64,000 nucleotides of DNA from Hemileia vastatrix. Its lineage: Eukaryota; Basidiomycota; Pucciniomycetes; Pucciniales; Zaghouaniaceae. Where the stretch lies: NCBI GenBank assembly GCA_030280995.1, contig JASXTE010000013.1, forward strand, positions 13,288,501-13,352,500, written 5' to 3'. Below are positions 24,743-36,959 of the stretch, in pieces. Numbering within the stretch: the first letter of the stretch is position 1; each line of letters opens with the position of its first letter. A program made the position numbers and the translations under genes. The notes under the pieces were generated by a model. It was not told the origin of the DNA and ran no database searches. It saw nothing but the letters and a program-made list of their open reading frames with translations.

Positions 24743-25573
24743 CACCACGCAATATGGGGGGCGGACTTGCTAGCAAGTCCGCAACCTTGAACCCTAATTC
24801 ATATCTTTTTGAGCACACATTGAGGAAGTGATGAAACCATCATGAAGAAGTATTGAATTTACTTTGAACACAAATGGGGCTACAAGGGCTGGAAAGGCTG
24901 GAGAGAGGGGTGAGGAAGGGTGTATGGGGTAGCGAAAAGGTTGGGAAAGAGTTGGAAGGGAAGATTAAGGGTTCCGAGGCATTTTAAATGAAGAAAAGGG
25001 TCTGGGAGAGGTTGAGAGGGGTGAAATGGGGATCAAAAGAGGATGGCATACAATGGGGCTGGGAGGATAGCGAAAGGCATGGGAAGGGAAGACAAGCATG
25101 TGTTGATAGAGTTGAAAGGGATGGAGATTGGTGCAAACAGAGTGTGAAAATAGGAGGATGAACTCTGTTCTTCGGGCGAAGAACAGAGTTCACTTCCATA
25201 AAATATTAGCTGAAACAAAACAGAGTGTGAAAATAGGAGGATGAACTCTGTTCTTCGGGCGAAGAACAGAGTTCACTTCCATAAAATATTAGCTGAAACA
25301 TAGTTTTCAATTCTGTAAAAACAGTTGTAGGTAATAGAAAAAGTCACTGATCTTCAAAAAATACTTTGCATTGAGTAGACTCATGGAATGATTTTTTCTG
25401 GCTTCCATTCAGTTATCCTCACACTTTCACTATGTTTTCAATATAGATCCATTGTTATTTGTGTGATACTTCAAGTGAAAGTTCAGTATTACTTCAGTCT
25501 GAGTTCCATCTGATTTCCATCTGACTTCAAGTTGAGGACTTGCTAGCAAGTCCTCCCCCTATATTGCGTGGTG
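24743..25573. mobile_element. 831-bp non-autonomous TIR element, copy 1
   Basis: Inverted ends starting CACCACGCAATAT, a G run, then a palindrome with core GGACTTGCTAGCAAGTCC. Target duplication TAA (24740-24742 and 25574-25576). No transposase. The interior holds an ~83-bp tandem duplication (about 25136-25300), each unit with a perfect hairpin: stem GAACTCTGTTCTTC, GGGC-type loop. Nearly identical to 36960-37790. The end plan (CACCAC, G run, TTGCTAGCAA palindrome) matches that of the large host element. Confidence 0.93.
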
Positions 25574-27031
25574 TAAGTTCAAAGCTGCACATCACTACTT
25601 CAAGATGAAACTCCATATAATGTAATCAATGAATGATATATTATAATGAATTTTACTAGAGACTTTTCAAAAATGGTGATTAAGAATACTTATTATAATT
25701 TTTTAAATTTTTATTATTATTCTATCTCTTGAAAGGAGATGGCCATATCTCAATTTAATTAGTTTTTCCTCAGAAAAATTTATTCTTGATCTAAATAAAA
25801 TTGCATCACTATTAACTAGATGTTATTATACAATTTTAACAATTTTTTTATCTGAACATAGTTGAAAGTATGTATAAATTAAAGTGTTTCCACATAGTCT
25901 TACTATTATCCCACCATTATTTTCACATTTAGATTTCATTATAACTGTAAAATAAGTTTTTCAATAATTTTAATAATACCTTAATATTTAATAATTTAGT
26001 TACATAGTAGATTTTTTATCCTTTTTTTTTATGAGGCTTATTATATAAACACTACTTTTAGATTTTATCCATTTTGATGTCTGATAATTTAAATTTTCAT
26101 TTAACTACCCAAATTATATCAAAAAAAATTCAAAAGTATATTTTTTAATGTACTCTTTTTGATAAACTTATCATTTCTTATAGGTTATTCTTCAACTATT
26201 TATTGTAATTAACTACCCACTCATTTATGGTCTGTTATTGTTGTTCATTACATACAGACAAAATAAGGATACTCTCATATTATATTGGAGTTTTAAATTA
26301 AAAAGTAAATACTAGTGGCTGGTATTAAATATGAAGTTGTTATAACTAAGTTGAACATTAATTAATTATTAAATGGCATTTTATATTACAAATTTTATTG
26401 AATGTATATAAAAATAACACTCAAGAAATATATATAAGATATATATATATAACCATTGTATATCAAAAATGAAGTACTTATCAACATGGTCTTTTTAAAT
26501 GATTTTCAAATTTACTTAAAGAGACATTAATATTACCAATTCAAATTTTATATCAAATACAACAATATTATTATTTCATTTTTAATTATTTTACAAAAAA
26601 TTTGAGTTTCAAAGTAATTTAATTCAGTATTTAATGAATGTTTTTGAAAAATATTTTTAAAAATAGAAATAACCCCTCACAAAAAAAAATATAAATTTTT
26701 TTTACTTACAATTTGCACCATATTTCTACCCTTAAAATATTTGTATTCTTCTAACAAAAATATTTTTTAAATAAATTTAAAAATTTTTTCATTATTCAAT
26801 TACAAAATGTCAAATTTATAATTTATTTTACCTTACTAAAAAATTTAGTTGAAAATTTAATTTTGTATTTCCAAAAAATAAACTTAAATGTCAAAAATTA
26901 AAAAAACAAAATTATAAATATAATTATGAGAAAGAGGTAGATTAAATTTATAATATTCATATAAAAAAATTCATATATTTTATGGTGTTTGAATTTTAAA
27001 TTTAATGTATTAAAAATTAATTATTAAATAA
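25574..27031. other. 1.5 kb AT-rich, no gene seen
   Basis: No frame above background, no clear repeat. Ends at the first hairpin of the cluster. Confidence 0.6.
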
Positions 27032-27729
27032 CCAAGCCAAATGAAATTGGCTTGGATTTTTGGTATCACTAGAACTTATTTTTTTTCTTATACTCACATT
27101 TTAATTTTTAATTTTTTTTTTTCTACATTTCTCATTTTTTTTTTATGATTTTTAATGTTTTTAAGACCGAAGTTGCTTTCAAACAACTTCGGTCTAACGT
27201 TTCTCTCACTTTCCCACCAGATTGCACCTGGTAGGGAAAGTCGCTTCCATTTTAGAGACCAAAGTCCCTTGCAGGGACTTTGGTTTCTCTGTGTGCATTG
27301 CACAGCCAGAAAAAAACTGGCTGTGCAATGCACTGCATGCAGCACATGCAACATGCATCGCTGCTGCAAGTAATGCGCATTGCATGCAGCAGCAATGCAG
27401 GCTGCATGCAGCGCGCATTGCACATGCTGCGCATATCTCATGCAGCTGACTTGATATCAGCTGCATGAAATATGGTAGCGATTGTGCAACGCGCGTTGCA
27501 CACTGCTTTGGCCACCTCCCAGCCTAGTAAATTAGCTGGGAGGGTGGCAAACATTACAGCAAGCAATCGAAGTCGCTTTTAGCAACTTCGATTGCTTGAA
27601 AGAGACACTTCCAGCCAGGTTTCCCCTGGCTGGAAGTACTAAATTGCAATGTAAGGGACCCAAGCCAATTTCAAAGGCTTGGGTCATAAATTAAGGTTTC
27701 TAAAAAGCAGCCAGTATAAATCTGGCTGC
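27032..27729. repeat. train of twelve or more consecutive hairpins
   Basis: Stems (left arm/right arm): 27032-27040/27047-27055; 27164-27175/27184-27195 (12 bp perfect); 27208-27220/27228-27241; 27254-27268/27274-27290; 27293-27309/27317-27333 (17 bp perfect, A7 loop); 27334-27343/27401-27410 enclosing 27360-27368/27385-27393; 27438-27449/27457-27468 (12 bp perfect); 27483-27502 (20-bp perfect palindrome); 27511-27523/27535-27548; 27560-27573/27585-27598 (14 bp perfect); 27607-27619/27625-27637 (13 bp perfect); 27657-27666/27676-27685; 27707-27714/27722-27729. The patch is GC-rich in an AT-rich element and has no credible protein. First and penultimate hairpins share the word CAAGCC. Confidence 0.9.
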
Positions 27730-28773
27730 AATAAAAAGTAAATTTTTTAAATAAAATACATAAAAAAATAAAAATTTGTTCAAATAAAATATACAACACT
27801 CTTTCGCCAGTAAGAAACAGCCTTCCATTGTTACACATAGAAACAAAATCAAATGTTTCTTTCATCAACATTGGCTATGTTTCAATATTTTGAACCAAGT
27901 AAGATCAGGAAAAAGGTCACGGCAAAAAAATTGCATAATTAAAAGTCTCCCAATTTAATATGGTGCGGAGGTTCATATTTTAGAAATAGGTGGTGCACAT
28001 TATAGTTTCCTTTAAAAAAATTCAAAAATGAATTAATTTTGGCGCAATGTAAATTTAAATGTGATGAGTGTATGTTTTTTAGCTACGTGAAACATGGTAG
28101 CTAGAATTATGTGGCGTCAATTTTTTTTAGATGTGAAATTCAGTGTTCCACAAATGTGCATCTGTACAACATGCAGCCAAGTAAATTCTAGCTGGAATTA
28201 GTATATGCATGGGAAAAAATGATCATGCTGTGTACAGTGCCTTGGCAACATCATTCTTTGAATTTAGATGAAGTTTATCATATGACTTGGTGAGCTGCAT
28301 TTTTTTGAAAATGTGATCAGTGAAAATTCATGATATATACATCTGTTTGCCACCCAATTTATTTTTCCTTTCTCTTTCTCACTTACCTTTTTCAAAAATT
28401 ATCAATCATATTTTTGCTTTATCATTTTGAATTATTGGTACTATTTTCTTGACCTTATCTGATTACCGGTAAGCAAATTTTTCTTGCTATTGCATTTCAT
28501 ATCATTTTGGTTTGTTACACTTTTTTACACTTTTGACAAGTTAATCTAATGATTCTAATTCTGAATTTATTTTTATGGTATCTTTTACTGTACCCTTTCG
28601 ATTCATTATAAAATAATTCTTTTTCAGTTAACTTAAACTTTTTTTATTTGTTTGTCAATTTACTTTTCTTTATTCCTTATCAAAAATGTTCAATTTATTT
28701 ATCTAACCATTTATTTTTTAAAACAGTGATTATAAAATAAACTTTATAATTAATTTTGATCAATCAGCTACAA
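27730..28773. other. region between hairpin train and Tet/JBP gene
   Basis: Weaker inverted words continue the hairpin theme (TAGCTAC/GTAGCTA at 28080-28103; AATTC/GAATT near 28185), which look like eroded hairpins. The part nearest the gene is T-rich and should hold its promoter; no distinct element seen. Confidence 0.5.
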
Positions 28774-30683
28774 ATGGAAGAAGATTTTATAGACATGTAA
28801 GTTCATGTTTTGCTTATCATTTTTCTATATTTCTTTAATACTTTCTCAACCATTATATTATTAATATGAAAAGTAAAACATCATCTCGTACTTGCTGAAA
28901 GCATACAGGATAATGTTTTGCTTTTCATAATAATAATTATATTGTTTGTACTTTACCTTTAATTTATTGATTTTTAAGTTGTTTCAAAGTCTCGTACTTG
29001 CTGAAAGCATACAGGACAATGCTACAATTTAAAAATTAATAATTTATTGAAGTATAACTTTCTAAGTCAATATATTGATCAGAGCAAGATTTTTCATTTT
29101 ATATATGTGGATATCATAATTCCGTAAATTTTTTAATATTACTAGTGTATTGGAGTTATACTTTCATTATATTATTAATATTAAGTGTAGAGCCAAATCT
29201 CGTACTTGCTGAATGCATACAGGATAAAGCTATACTCCTTATATGTATAATTTAATAAAGTATACCTTTGAAACGCTTTCTTAATATTTGAAATAAAGAA
29301 AAAGTATATAAATTTACTAATATGTAGATATGCTAACTTTTGTATTTCTAATATTGAAGATATGATAAAGTTAAAGGTATCATTGACTGATAATTGAAAT
29401 TATGTTACTATTTTCTAATTTTTGATTTTTTTCTATTTTAAATCAAAATTGAATTCTCTTAGGATTGAACCATCAATGAGTAACGATTTGAAAAAAAAAC
29501 AGCCAGGGAAGAACTCTAACAATAGGTGGGCGAAAGACATTGCTACTGGAATGAAACTTGTAAACGCTCTTGGAATGGATACAAACGGGAAGAAGCCACA
29601 TTTCTATGCACGATCTTATGCAAATAATATGACAGATTGCAATAATTATTACAATTTTTTTCCTGGATGTAGTATTTATAAACCAAAAGGTGTCTTAATA
29701 CCTAATGTTCTTGTGCAGACTTTTGAAATTCATGAGCTCAAAGAACTAGATATGTTAGAAGCTACGGTGCGATGCATTAAGGATCTTTCTTACTGCGAAC
29801 ATGAAATTAAAAATAATGGTTATCATCAAAGAGCTGGTGGTTTTGGAAAAATGTTTGGTGGTGGCTTTATTTTAGATAGAAAGAAATCTTTACATATTCG
29901 TAAGTATCACTTTTTTTAATTTAAATACTGAATTTTTGAATGCTTTTCCTTGCAGATGAATACACTGATGATATTGTAAAAACGGATGAATATAAAAAAC
30001 GAATGAAGAGGATTGCAATGTACTTTGAATATTTTTTTAAAAAAATATCATATGTAAAGTACAATGAGGCAACTAATCTTTGCGCAAAACTTGGTATTCC
30101 TGGATTTTCAAAAGTTTCTAGTGAAGAAGAGGGTGTACCGTTTTCTAGTAATTTAACTTGGACATCTGGAGGGAATGGTAATGGGTTCTCTAATGAGGTT
30201 CATCTCGATAAGGATGCAAGTGAGTATACTTTAGGAATATTTTTTCCTAAAGATACAGAAAAAAACACCATTCATATGAAGTATGATAAGACCCAACCAC
30301 GACAAATAGGTGGAGAACTTATGTTTCCCGAAATTCGAAGTAAAATCAACTTTGAAGCAACTAATGGAATAACAGTGAAATTATGGCCTGCCAATCAACT
30401 AAGGCATTTTACCTCAAGATGTCATGAAATTCCTGGCTTCACTAGGATAGGTTCTTCTATTCAAATCAGCACTAGACTTTTTCATGCTATAGAAAAGCTT
30501 AATGTTTTTGATATTGATATTTCAGAATACTTAGAAATTAAAAAAGAAAAATTTAGGTTAGAATATTTGATTAGTGCTTTGAGAGTTTTTTTGAAAAGAG
30601 ATGACTTAATAGAGGAAGAAATAGAATCAGCAAAGTATTATTTATCTAATGTTAAGACAAATCTAAAAAATCTAGATATATAA
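28774..30683 (+). CDS. Tet-like (Tet_JBP) 2OG-Fe(II) dioxygenase
   Basis: Three exons: 28774-28796, 29463-29899 and 29956-30683 (1,188 nt, 395 aa), all GT-AG with matching phase. If the first tiny exon is wrong, the start is ATG 29476. The Tet/JBP family oxidises the methyl group of 5-methylcytosine (or thymine) using 2-oxoglutarate and Fe(II) in the nucleus. Visible motifs: FSSNLTWT, then VHLDKD giving the H-x-D iron ligands, YTLGIFFP, GGELMFPE, LRHFTS giving the distal His, and a TRIGSSIQIS strand whose Arg would hold 2-oxoglutarate. This order matches Tet-like domains of rust fungi. Such genes are known to be expanded with DNA transposons in basidiomycetes (Iyer and co-workers, KDZ transposons). 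No stops; it looks intact. Family assignment from memory, not from a search. Confidence 0.83.
28883..29230 (+). repeat. 32-bp motif repeated three times in Tet/JBP intron 1
   Basis: Copies at 28883-28914, 28990-29021 and 29197-29228 share TCTCGTACTTGCTGAA then GCATACAGGA. They differ at only a few positions while the AT-rich sequence between them is unrelated. Spacing is about 107 and 207 bp, near 1:2. Confidence 0.85.
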
Positions 30684-31482
30684 ATATTAAAAATTTATAT
30701 TATATATACACAACTTAATGCAAATTTAAACATGATAAATACTGGGAGTAGCTGTAACATTTTCAGTTTTGATAATTATAGTATTATCTATTTTTTTTTT
30801 TTGTGAAATAAAATAATTTTTTTTCATAATATTATAAGAAAATTTGATTTACTTTTGAGGAAATATATAAGTTGTGAAATCTTTAAATGTCATTTTTATT
30901 AAATTGGTAGCAAAGGTTCTAAAATAAAAAAAACTATAATAAAGAATTTGAAATATATTAGCCATAAAAATGTGCTTTTAATGCTACCAAATTAACTGTA
31001 TAGTATTTTAGGTCAAACAGGCTTATTAATAAAAAAGGTAATAATAAAGAGTTGAAGAAAGAATTTTGAATCAATAATAGAATAAATTGTATTTTTTTAA
31101 GAATGTACTCATTTAATTATTTAAATTGTTCTACTTCTGATTAAAAATGTTACAATCAACGAAAATATTTGTAATAAATAATAGATTATATAATATTAAA
31201 GGTAAAGTAACAAAACTAGAGCAGTTATCATATTTTTATATAAACAATAAAATATTTAAGAATTTAATACAAGTATTTGAAATCATATAAGTAGATTTTA
31301 AAATCTTTGTTATTGCTGGACTTACAATAATTTTTTTTAATAATTAATTTAGAAAATCATGTCAAAGGTTACTTAATAAATTTCAAAGATGGTCACATTT
31401 TTGACGTATTTGAAGGAAAATAACTTGAATTATACAAGATATATCATATAGACAGAACTTTATCTATTTACATGTTGGAATA
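30684..31482. other. AT-rich gap between convergent genes, no gene
   Basis: Holds the 3' ends of the Tet/JBP gene (plus) and the next gene (minus). No polyadenylation signal can be singled out in this composition. Confidence 0.5.
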
Positions 31483-33913
31483 TTAATTTATTGAAAGGCT
31501 ATGTTTAGCAAAAAAAGGTGATACTGGCTGAATGGAGCTCCAGTGATTAAGAAAATCTGCAGAAATAGCCCTAGCAATTCCCGGAGGACTTGGGGTATCA
31601 AATTTTAAAGGAAATGGATCACACTTGCCTATAAAAGGTTTTATTAATGTTAAAATATAGTTATTTAAATTTTTCCAAATTATTTCTTCCATCAAATGAT
31701 TTTTTTTTCATGTAAATTAAGAAACTTAACTTCTGATATTACCTCCAAGCAATCAGCTGCTGAAGCCAATCTATGATCTTGAGAGCTCAGAAATAAACCA
31801 CGGACACCATCAATTATATAGAATGTGAAAGATTGGTATCGGTGGTGGGAGTATTCAGAATTTATTTTGTTTAGTGCAGCCTTTTGTTTCTCTCTCATTA
31901 TAGTCAGTTCAGTATTTTCGTTTTTCTCACTTGATTGTTGAGCTTCACTAGTCTTGCCACTTGATATTGTTGCAGCACAATATTTTGATTTAAGAATGAT
32001 AATTGACATAATTATATCAATGATAATATTGCTGATTTGAAGAAGAGTTGACATTGATATATCACGGGTTTGAAGTGCAGTGGGACCAACTTCTAAGCCA
32101 TCAGAAATCGGACTCTTCAGATTTGAAAGGTGAGCTAGAAGCTGAAGACCACGTTCAATTGGACAATCTGAGTTAATGTTTTGATGTGATGGAAGCTGGC
32201 TGAATTCATGTGCGGTCAGATAAAGTGAAGATGATATAAGAGATACCCATGAAGAACAGCAGTGGTCACTTGGGATCATTAATCTCATGAGCATTCGGAT
32301 AAGATTGGATTCAGGGTGATCCGTTTTCTTTGTTGAGGAAAGAATTTCAGTATTTAAACCATCAGGATCACATAAATCTTCCATTTTTTTGAAATCAATA
32401 TTATCGAGTACCCATAGCTGTGAGCTATCAATCTCTAAAAAAATATTTGCTACAAAAGGAAAAAAAAAATAAGTAAAAGAACAAAATTCAAGACTAAAAA
32501 TTATTGTAACTTACATAACTCAGTAAGTTTTGAAAGCCAATCTTCTCCACAAGATTTTTCCCAATGAAAAGTAAACATTGGAATATTTGACATGGGTTCT
32601 TGGGAATAAGTAGAAGAGCGTAATTCGAGGAGAGTAACAATTTCCAACCACGACCTGAGGACCTTTGCCGTGCTGATTCTACCTTTATAAAAATTATGAA
32701 TTTTACAGAATTCCTCCTGCAAATCAGATTCTTTTAGAACTGAGGGTGAATAAGTTAGAGGTTTTTTCGATATCTTGATTGGAGTTGATTTCATTGGTAG
32801 AGAAGCTTTCAGAATGGTCAAAGTAGGTAATTTAGGAGGTGATGGGTATTGCTTCTTAGAAATGAAGGAATTTGGTGATGAGCTGTTTGAATCATCATCT
32901 TTATCAAACATATCAACATGTCTTGAAGAAGATTTTAAACTTTGCTTTTTTTGATGAACAAGCATAGCTTCATATTCTGATAGTTGATCATCGCTATTTT
33001 CATTGCTCTTTTCATCATCTTCATCAGGGAGAGGGCGTTTATGGATGGAACAATCTACAGCAGGTGAGTTTCTGGTACAAAATATCAAAAGAAAGATAAA
33101 AAGTACAATATGTAAGCAATAAAAGAGATATATGATTGAATTTTAAAGATAAAAGAATAACAATAAAAAAAAAAGGAAACAAGAATATACTCATTATCAA
33201 AACCTTTGCTTTTTTTTTGAGATTTATTATTTGATACATCAGAAAATTCATTAGCAGAAGCCGGTTTAATACGTCGAACAAAAGAGGAGCCTTGGGATAA
33301 TCTCTTTTTCTTGGAGCGGATAACAGGTGTTTCAAGATTTTCCTTAGAAGTTGAAGCATGAGTTGAAGCTGATGGTTCATCTGTCTCATCATCATCCCTA
33401 ATGACAATGACTTCATCAGGAGGAATCATACCCTCCTCATAAGCTACAAATATATATGAAGAAAAAAAAATATTAATAATCTTATCTACTAATTTAAAAG
33501 GAGACAAAAAAGGTGATGAACATACATTTTTCAAGGCTTTTCACATATTGGAGTAATTCATTACAAGGGTTAGATAAATATGAAGGAGAAGGATTATTGT
33601 TAAGGATCTTGACAAGCTCTTCTGTTTTATCTCTAGCCAATTCAAGTAAATTGCGATACTGAACTCTTGTTATTTCCTGCCTCTCATTGCTAAGTACAGG
33701 AGGGTTAGGTGCCATGCCATGTGGCAGACATGGTGCAAGCTCAAAAGCTTCAAAGCGAGTATCAATCAGAGAGTGGGATGAAACACATTTGGGTGCTGGA
33801 AAATCAAATTTTTGAAAAAAAAAGATATAGAACATAAGTGAAATATATAAATTAAGAGAGAGGAACATGATATACATACAAAGTGGAGGTGTAGGATTTT
33901 GTATACTAGACAT
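31483..33913 (-). CDS. unknown protein, six exons, acidic and Ser-rich middle
   Basis: Exons (minus): 33880-33913, 33526-33795, 33191-33443, 32515-33071, 31743-32449 and 31623-31483; 1,962 nt, 653 aa, phases consistent. The last junction is the least certain: without it the protein ends at the stop at 31692-31694. The N-terminal third has a helical region (YRNLLELARDKTEELVKIL) then an acidic patch (VIRDDDETDEPS) and a basic SKKKR run that could be a nuclear signal. The middle is Ser/Pro/Lys-rich; the C-terminal 240 residues are predicted helical with well-spaced hydrophobics. No known domain recognised. It is convergent with the Tet/JBP gene and preceded by the palindrome array. No internal stops, so probably under selection. 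Confidence 0.65.
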
Positions 33914-34948
33914 ATTGATTAATGAATATTAAAAAAAAGTATTCGATATCAAAAAATTATGATGTAATATGATGAATAATTATAAGAAACTCTATTCTAG
34001 AAAATTGAAGTTGATATTTTAATAGGATAAAAAATTGAATAAGATTAAAATTAAAGTGAGGATGAAAGAAACAGAAAACATAAAGAGGGGGATTTTATAT
34101 TATTTGAGCTTTTTTTAACATGTATTATTCATAGTGGGGTAAACTGAGTAACATGCTAAATCACAATCTGTTTATATTGAAGCGAAATTTGATGTAGCTA
34201 ACAGAAAATACTAGTAATTCTTTGGGGACTTTTAGTGTGAAAAACAAATAATAACAAATTTATATCCCATATTCAAATTGCCACGGGTAAATACAAAATT
34301 TTTTAAATTAGAATTTACTCCTAAACAATGGAGATACACTTAATTAGTATATTATATGAAAAAAAAGGATAATCCTTTATGAATATTTGTTAAATTTAAT
34401 TTCAGATGACAATGCGAGATTCACATATATACTGATATGCCTCATCAAACAAGAAATGAATTATAAATATAAAATTGGTAACATTAGAATTTAAGATAAG
34501 AATTTGTTTTTTAAGTGACAGGAGGAGTGTCAGGCTAGGGTGTGGGCACCGTGACCAAACCTTTGATAAACTTGGATACAACTAAGGGAAAAAAAAAAAT
34601 TGAATAGTTTTATTTTGCAATATATCTTAGTCTGCACAAGATATTGCATTGTTGTCCCTAACTATACCAAAATTGTTACTTTTCAAAAGTTATAGGACTA
34701 CTAAGTTGATAAAATATTATTATGAATCACCCAATGAAATACCTTAAGCAACATTCAAAATTATTAAAATATTAATATTCAATTTGAGATTTGGATTAGC
34801 TAATTTTTCACAACTTACCACAGTTTTGATTAATATAATAAAACTTGAAAAAAATTGTTGAGATAACCTAGAAATGGGTGCAAGAAAATGATGAAACATA
34901 TGACTTGAAACTTAACTCATACACTATTGATAAACTTCATGGATCCTG
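33914..34948. other. upstream region of the unknown gene, no gene
   Basis: AT-rich. At 34528-34545 the sequence GGAGTGTCAGGCTAGGG resembles a polypurine tract plus the LTR start of family A (TGTCAGGCTAAGG), but no LTR body or end follows, so it is at best a fragment. Confidence 0.45.
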
Positions 34949-36886
34949 ATTAATTTCTATCGAAATTAATTTTGAGACTAGCATATTGAATTTTAGCTAT
35001 GACCAAGTACTGTAAGTGCCATGGTTTGTATTCAATATATTGGTGTTGAAATTAATTTTGATAGGAATCAACAAGTATCAGATGGCACCATGCATGAAAC
35101 ACTGACAGAAACCATCAAATTTATGAGGCAATGAACCTCATAATTTCGATCGAAATTAATATAGACCCCTTCATATTGAATACAAGCCATTTCACATGGA
35201 CTACACAGACATAGATAAAATTCAACATGCATGGCTTAATATTAATTTTGATCGAAATTAACCAAGGCATTAAAACATCAATTTTTATATGGTGTACTTG
35301 ATCAAACCATTTTATCTAACTGCTTAGCTTACCTATACTTATAGGAATTTTATGCATAGTCCATGTCCATATTAATTTCAATCAAAATTAATGTTGACTA
35401 ATACATAATGAATACATGCTATGCCACTTACACTTTCCAGGCATAGCTACCATTAAATATGCCAGTATCAAAAATTAATTTCGATCGAAATTAATGAGCA
35501 TGATAATCATGAATTTCTGGAGTCAACTGCTTATTTTTATGCATGGTGCCTTGCCAACATTAATTTCGATCAAAATTACTTTTGATACTGGCATATTGAA
35601 TGTATATATGCCTGGAAAGTGTAAGTGGCATAGTGTGTATTCATTATGTATTGGTCAACATTAATTTTGATCGAATTTAATGTTGACATTTGCATATTGA
35701 ACCCAAGCCAGAAAACAACCCAGAAGATTCTTCATAAAACTTCCCATTAATTTCGATCGAAATTAAGGCTGACCATATACATATTGAATGGTAGTTATAT
35801 CTGGTCTGAGTAAGTGGAGATTACTTATATTCAATATGTATTGGTCAACATTAATTTTGATCAAAATTAATGAGCATTTTGATCATGAACTTTTTCAGTC
35901 AGTTAGTTGTTTCAATGCATAATGGCATTCCAACATTAATTTTGATCAAAATTAATGTTGAAATGATATAATGCTTTTTTGCATGACATGTAAAGGACGG
36001 CAAGTATTTTTAAGTATTGAAATTTACTATACATGTTGAGGGTAAATATAAAATTTACATATCCATATTAATTTCTATAAAAATTAATGTTGACCAATAC
36101 ATAATAAATAGTAAATATGCCTGGCTAGTGTAAGTGGCATAGCTTTTTTTCAATCTGCACTTGGAAACATTAATTTCGATCGAAATTAAGGTTCATGATT
36201 ATCATCAATTTATTCAGTCAGTTGCTTACTGTTATGCATGGTAACATGTCAACATTAATTTTAATAAAAATTGAATTTGACATGCTACCAAGCATTTTTA
36301 TGTAAGATGAAAAGTAGGGCACTCTATTGTTAAGTAAACACATTACAATGCATATTGAGCATGTAAATATCATTTACACATTAATATTAATTTCAATCAA
36401 AATTAATGTTGACCAATAAACATTGAACACAAGCTTTACAACTTACACACACCAGATATAACTACCATTCAATATGTATATGGTGCTCACTAATTTCGAT
36501 CGAAATTAATGAGCAGTTTTATGAAGAATTTTTTGGGTCGTTTGCTGGTTTGGGTTCAATATGAAAATGTCAATATTAAATTCTATTGAAATTAATGTTG
36601 ACCAATACGTAATGAATACACACTATGCCACTTACACTTTCCAGGAATAGACACCATGCAATATGCCAGTATCAAAAGTAATTTTGATCGAAATTAATGT
36701 TGGCAAGGCACCATGCATAAAAATAAGCAGTTGACTCCAGAAATTCATGATTATCATGCTCATTAATTTCGATCGAAATTAATTTTTGATACTGGCATAT
36801 TTAATGGTAGCAATGCCTGGCAAGTATAAGTGGCATAGCGTGTATTCACTATGTATTGGTCAACATTAAATTCGATTGAAATTAAT
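34949..36886. repeat. array of about 20 palindromes with core TTTCGATCGAAA
   Basis: Palindromes of 20-22 bp at 34949, 35048, 35141, 35241, 35371, 35473, 35559, 35659, 35747, 35850, 35935, 36066, 36168, 36253, 36384, 36491, 36572, 36679, 36761 and 36864 (starts approximate). Six keep CGATCG; others read TGATCG, CGATCA, TGATCA or CAATCA. Spacers recur too and are often inverted relative to each other: 35395-35680 is a ~285-bp inverted-repeat module with arms of about 65 bp, and 36597-36870 is its reverse-complement copy. No coding. Confidence 0.93.
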
Positions 36887-36959
36887 ATGGATACATAAAT
36901 GTGACATAAAGAGGTATGGACCATCAATTTGTTGAAAATACATTTTTATATCTCATACA

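Noticed and set aside
24984..25218. Small Ser/Pro/Leu-rich frames inside the 831-bp elements (also 37201-37435)
   Set aside because: Present identically in both copies only because the elements are identical; overlapping frames and no domain.
27094..27468. Several short frames rich in Cys, Ala and His on both strands
   Set aside because: They fall in the hairpin train, occur in many frames at once and mirror the GCATGCAG words; no frame is favoured.
28774..30683. Reading the Tet-like gene as a KDZ transposase
   Set aside because: It shows H-x-D and distal His of a 2OG oxygenase fold and none of the KDZ RNase H-like motifs; the transposase of this element is the separate gene at 40030-43399.
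34528..34545. LTR start of family A (TGTCAGGCTAGGG)
   Set aside because: Only the first dozen bases resemble it; no LTR body or CTGACA end follows.
34949..36886. CRISPR-like repeat-spacer array
   Set aside because: Repeats are palindromic, variable and unevenly spaced; spacers are themselves repeated and inverted, no cas genes, and the genome is eukaryotic.
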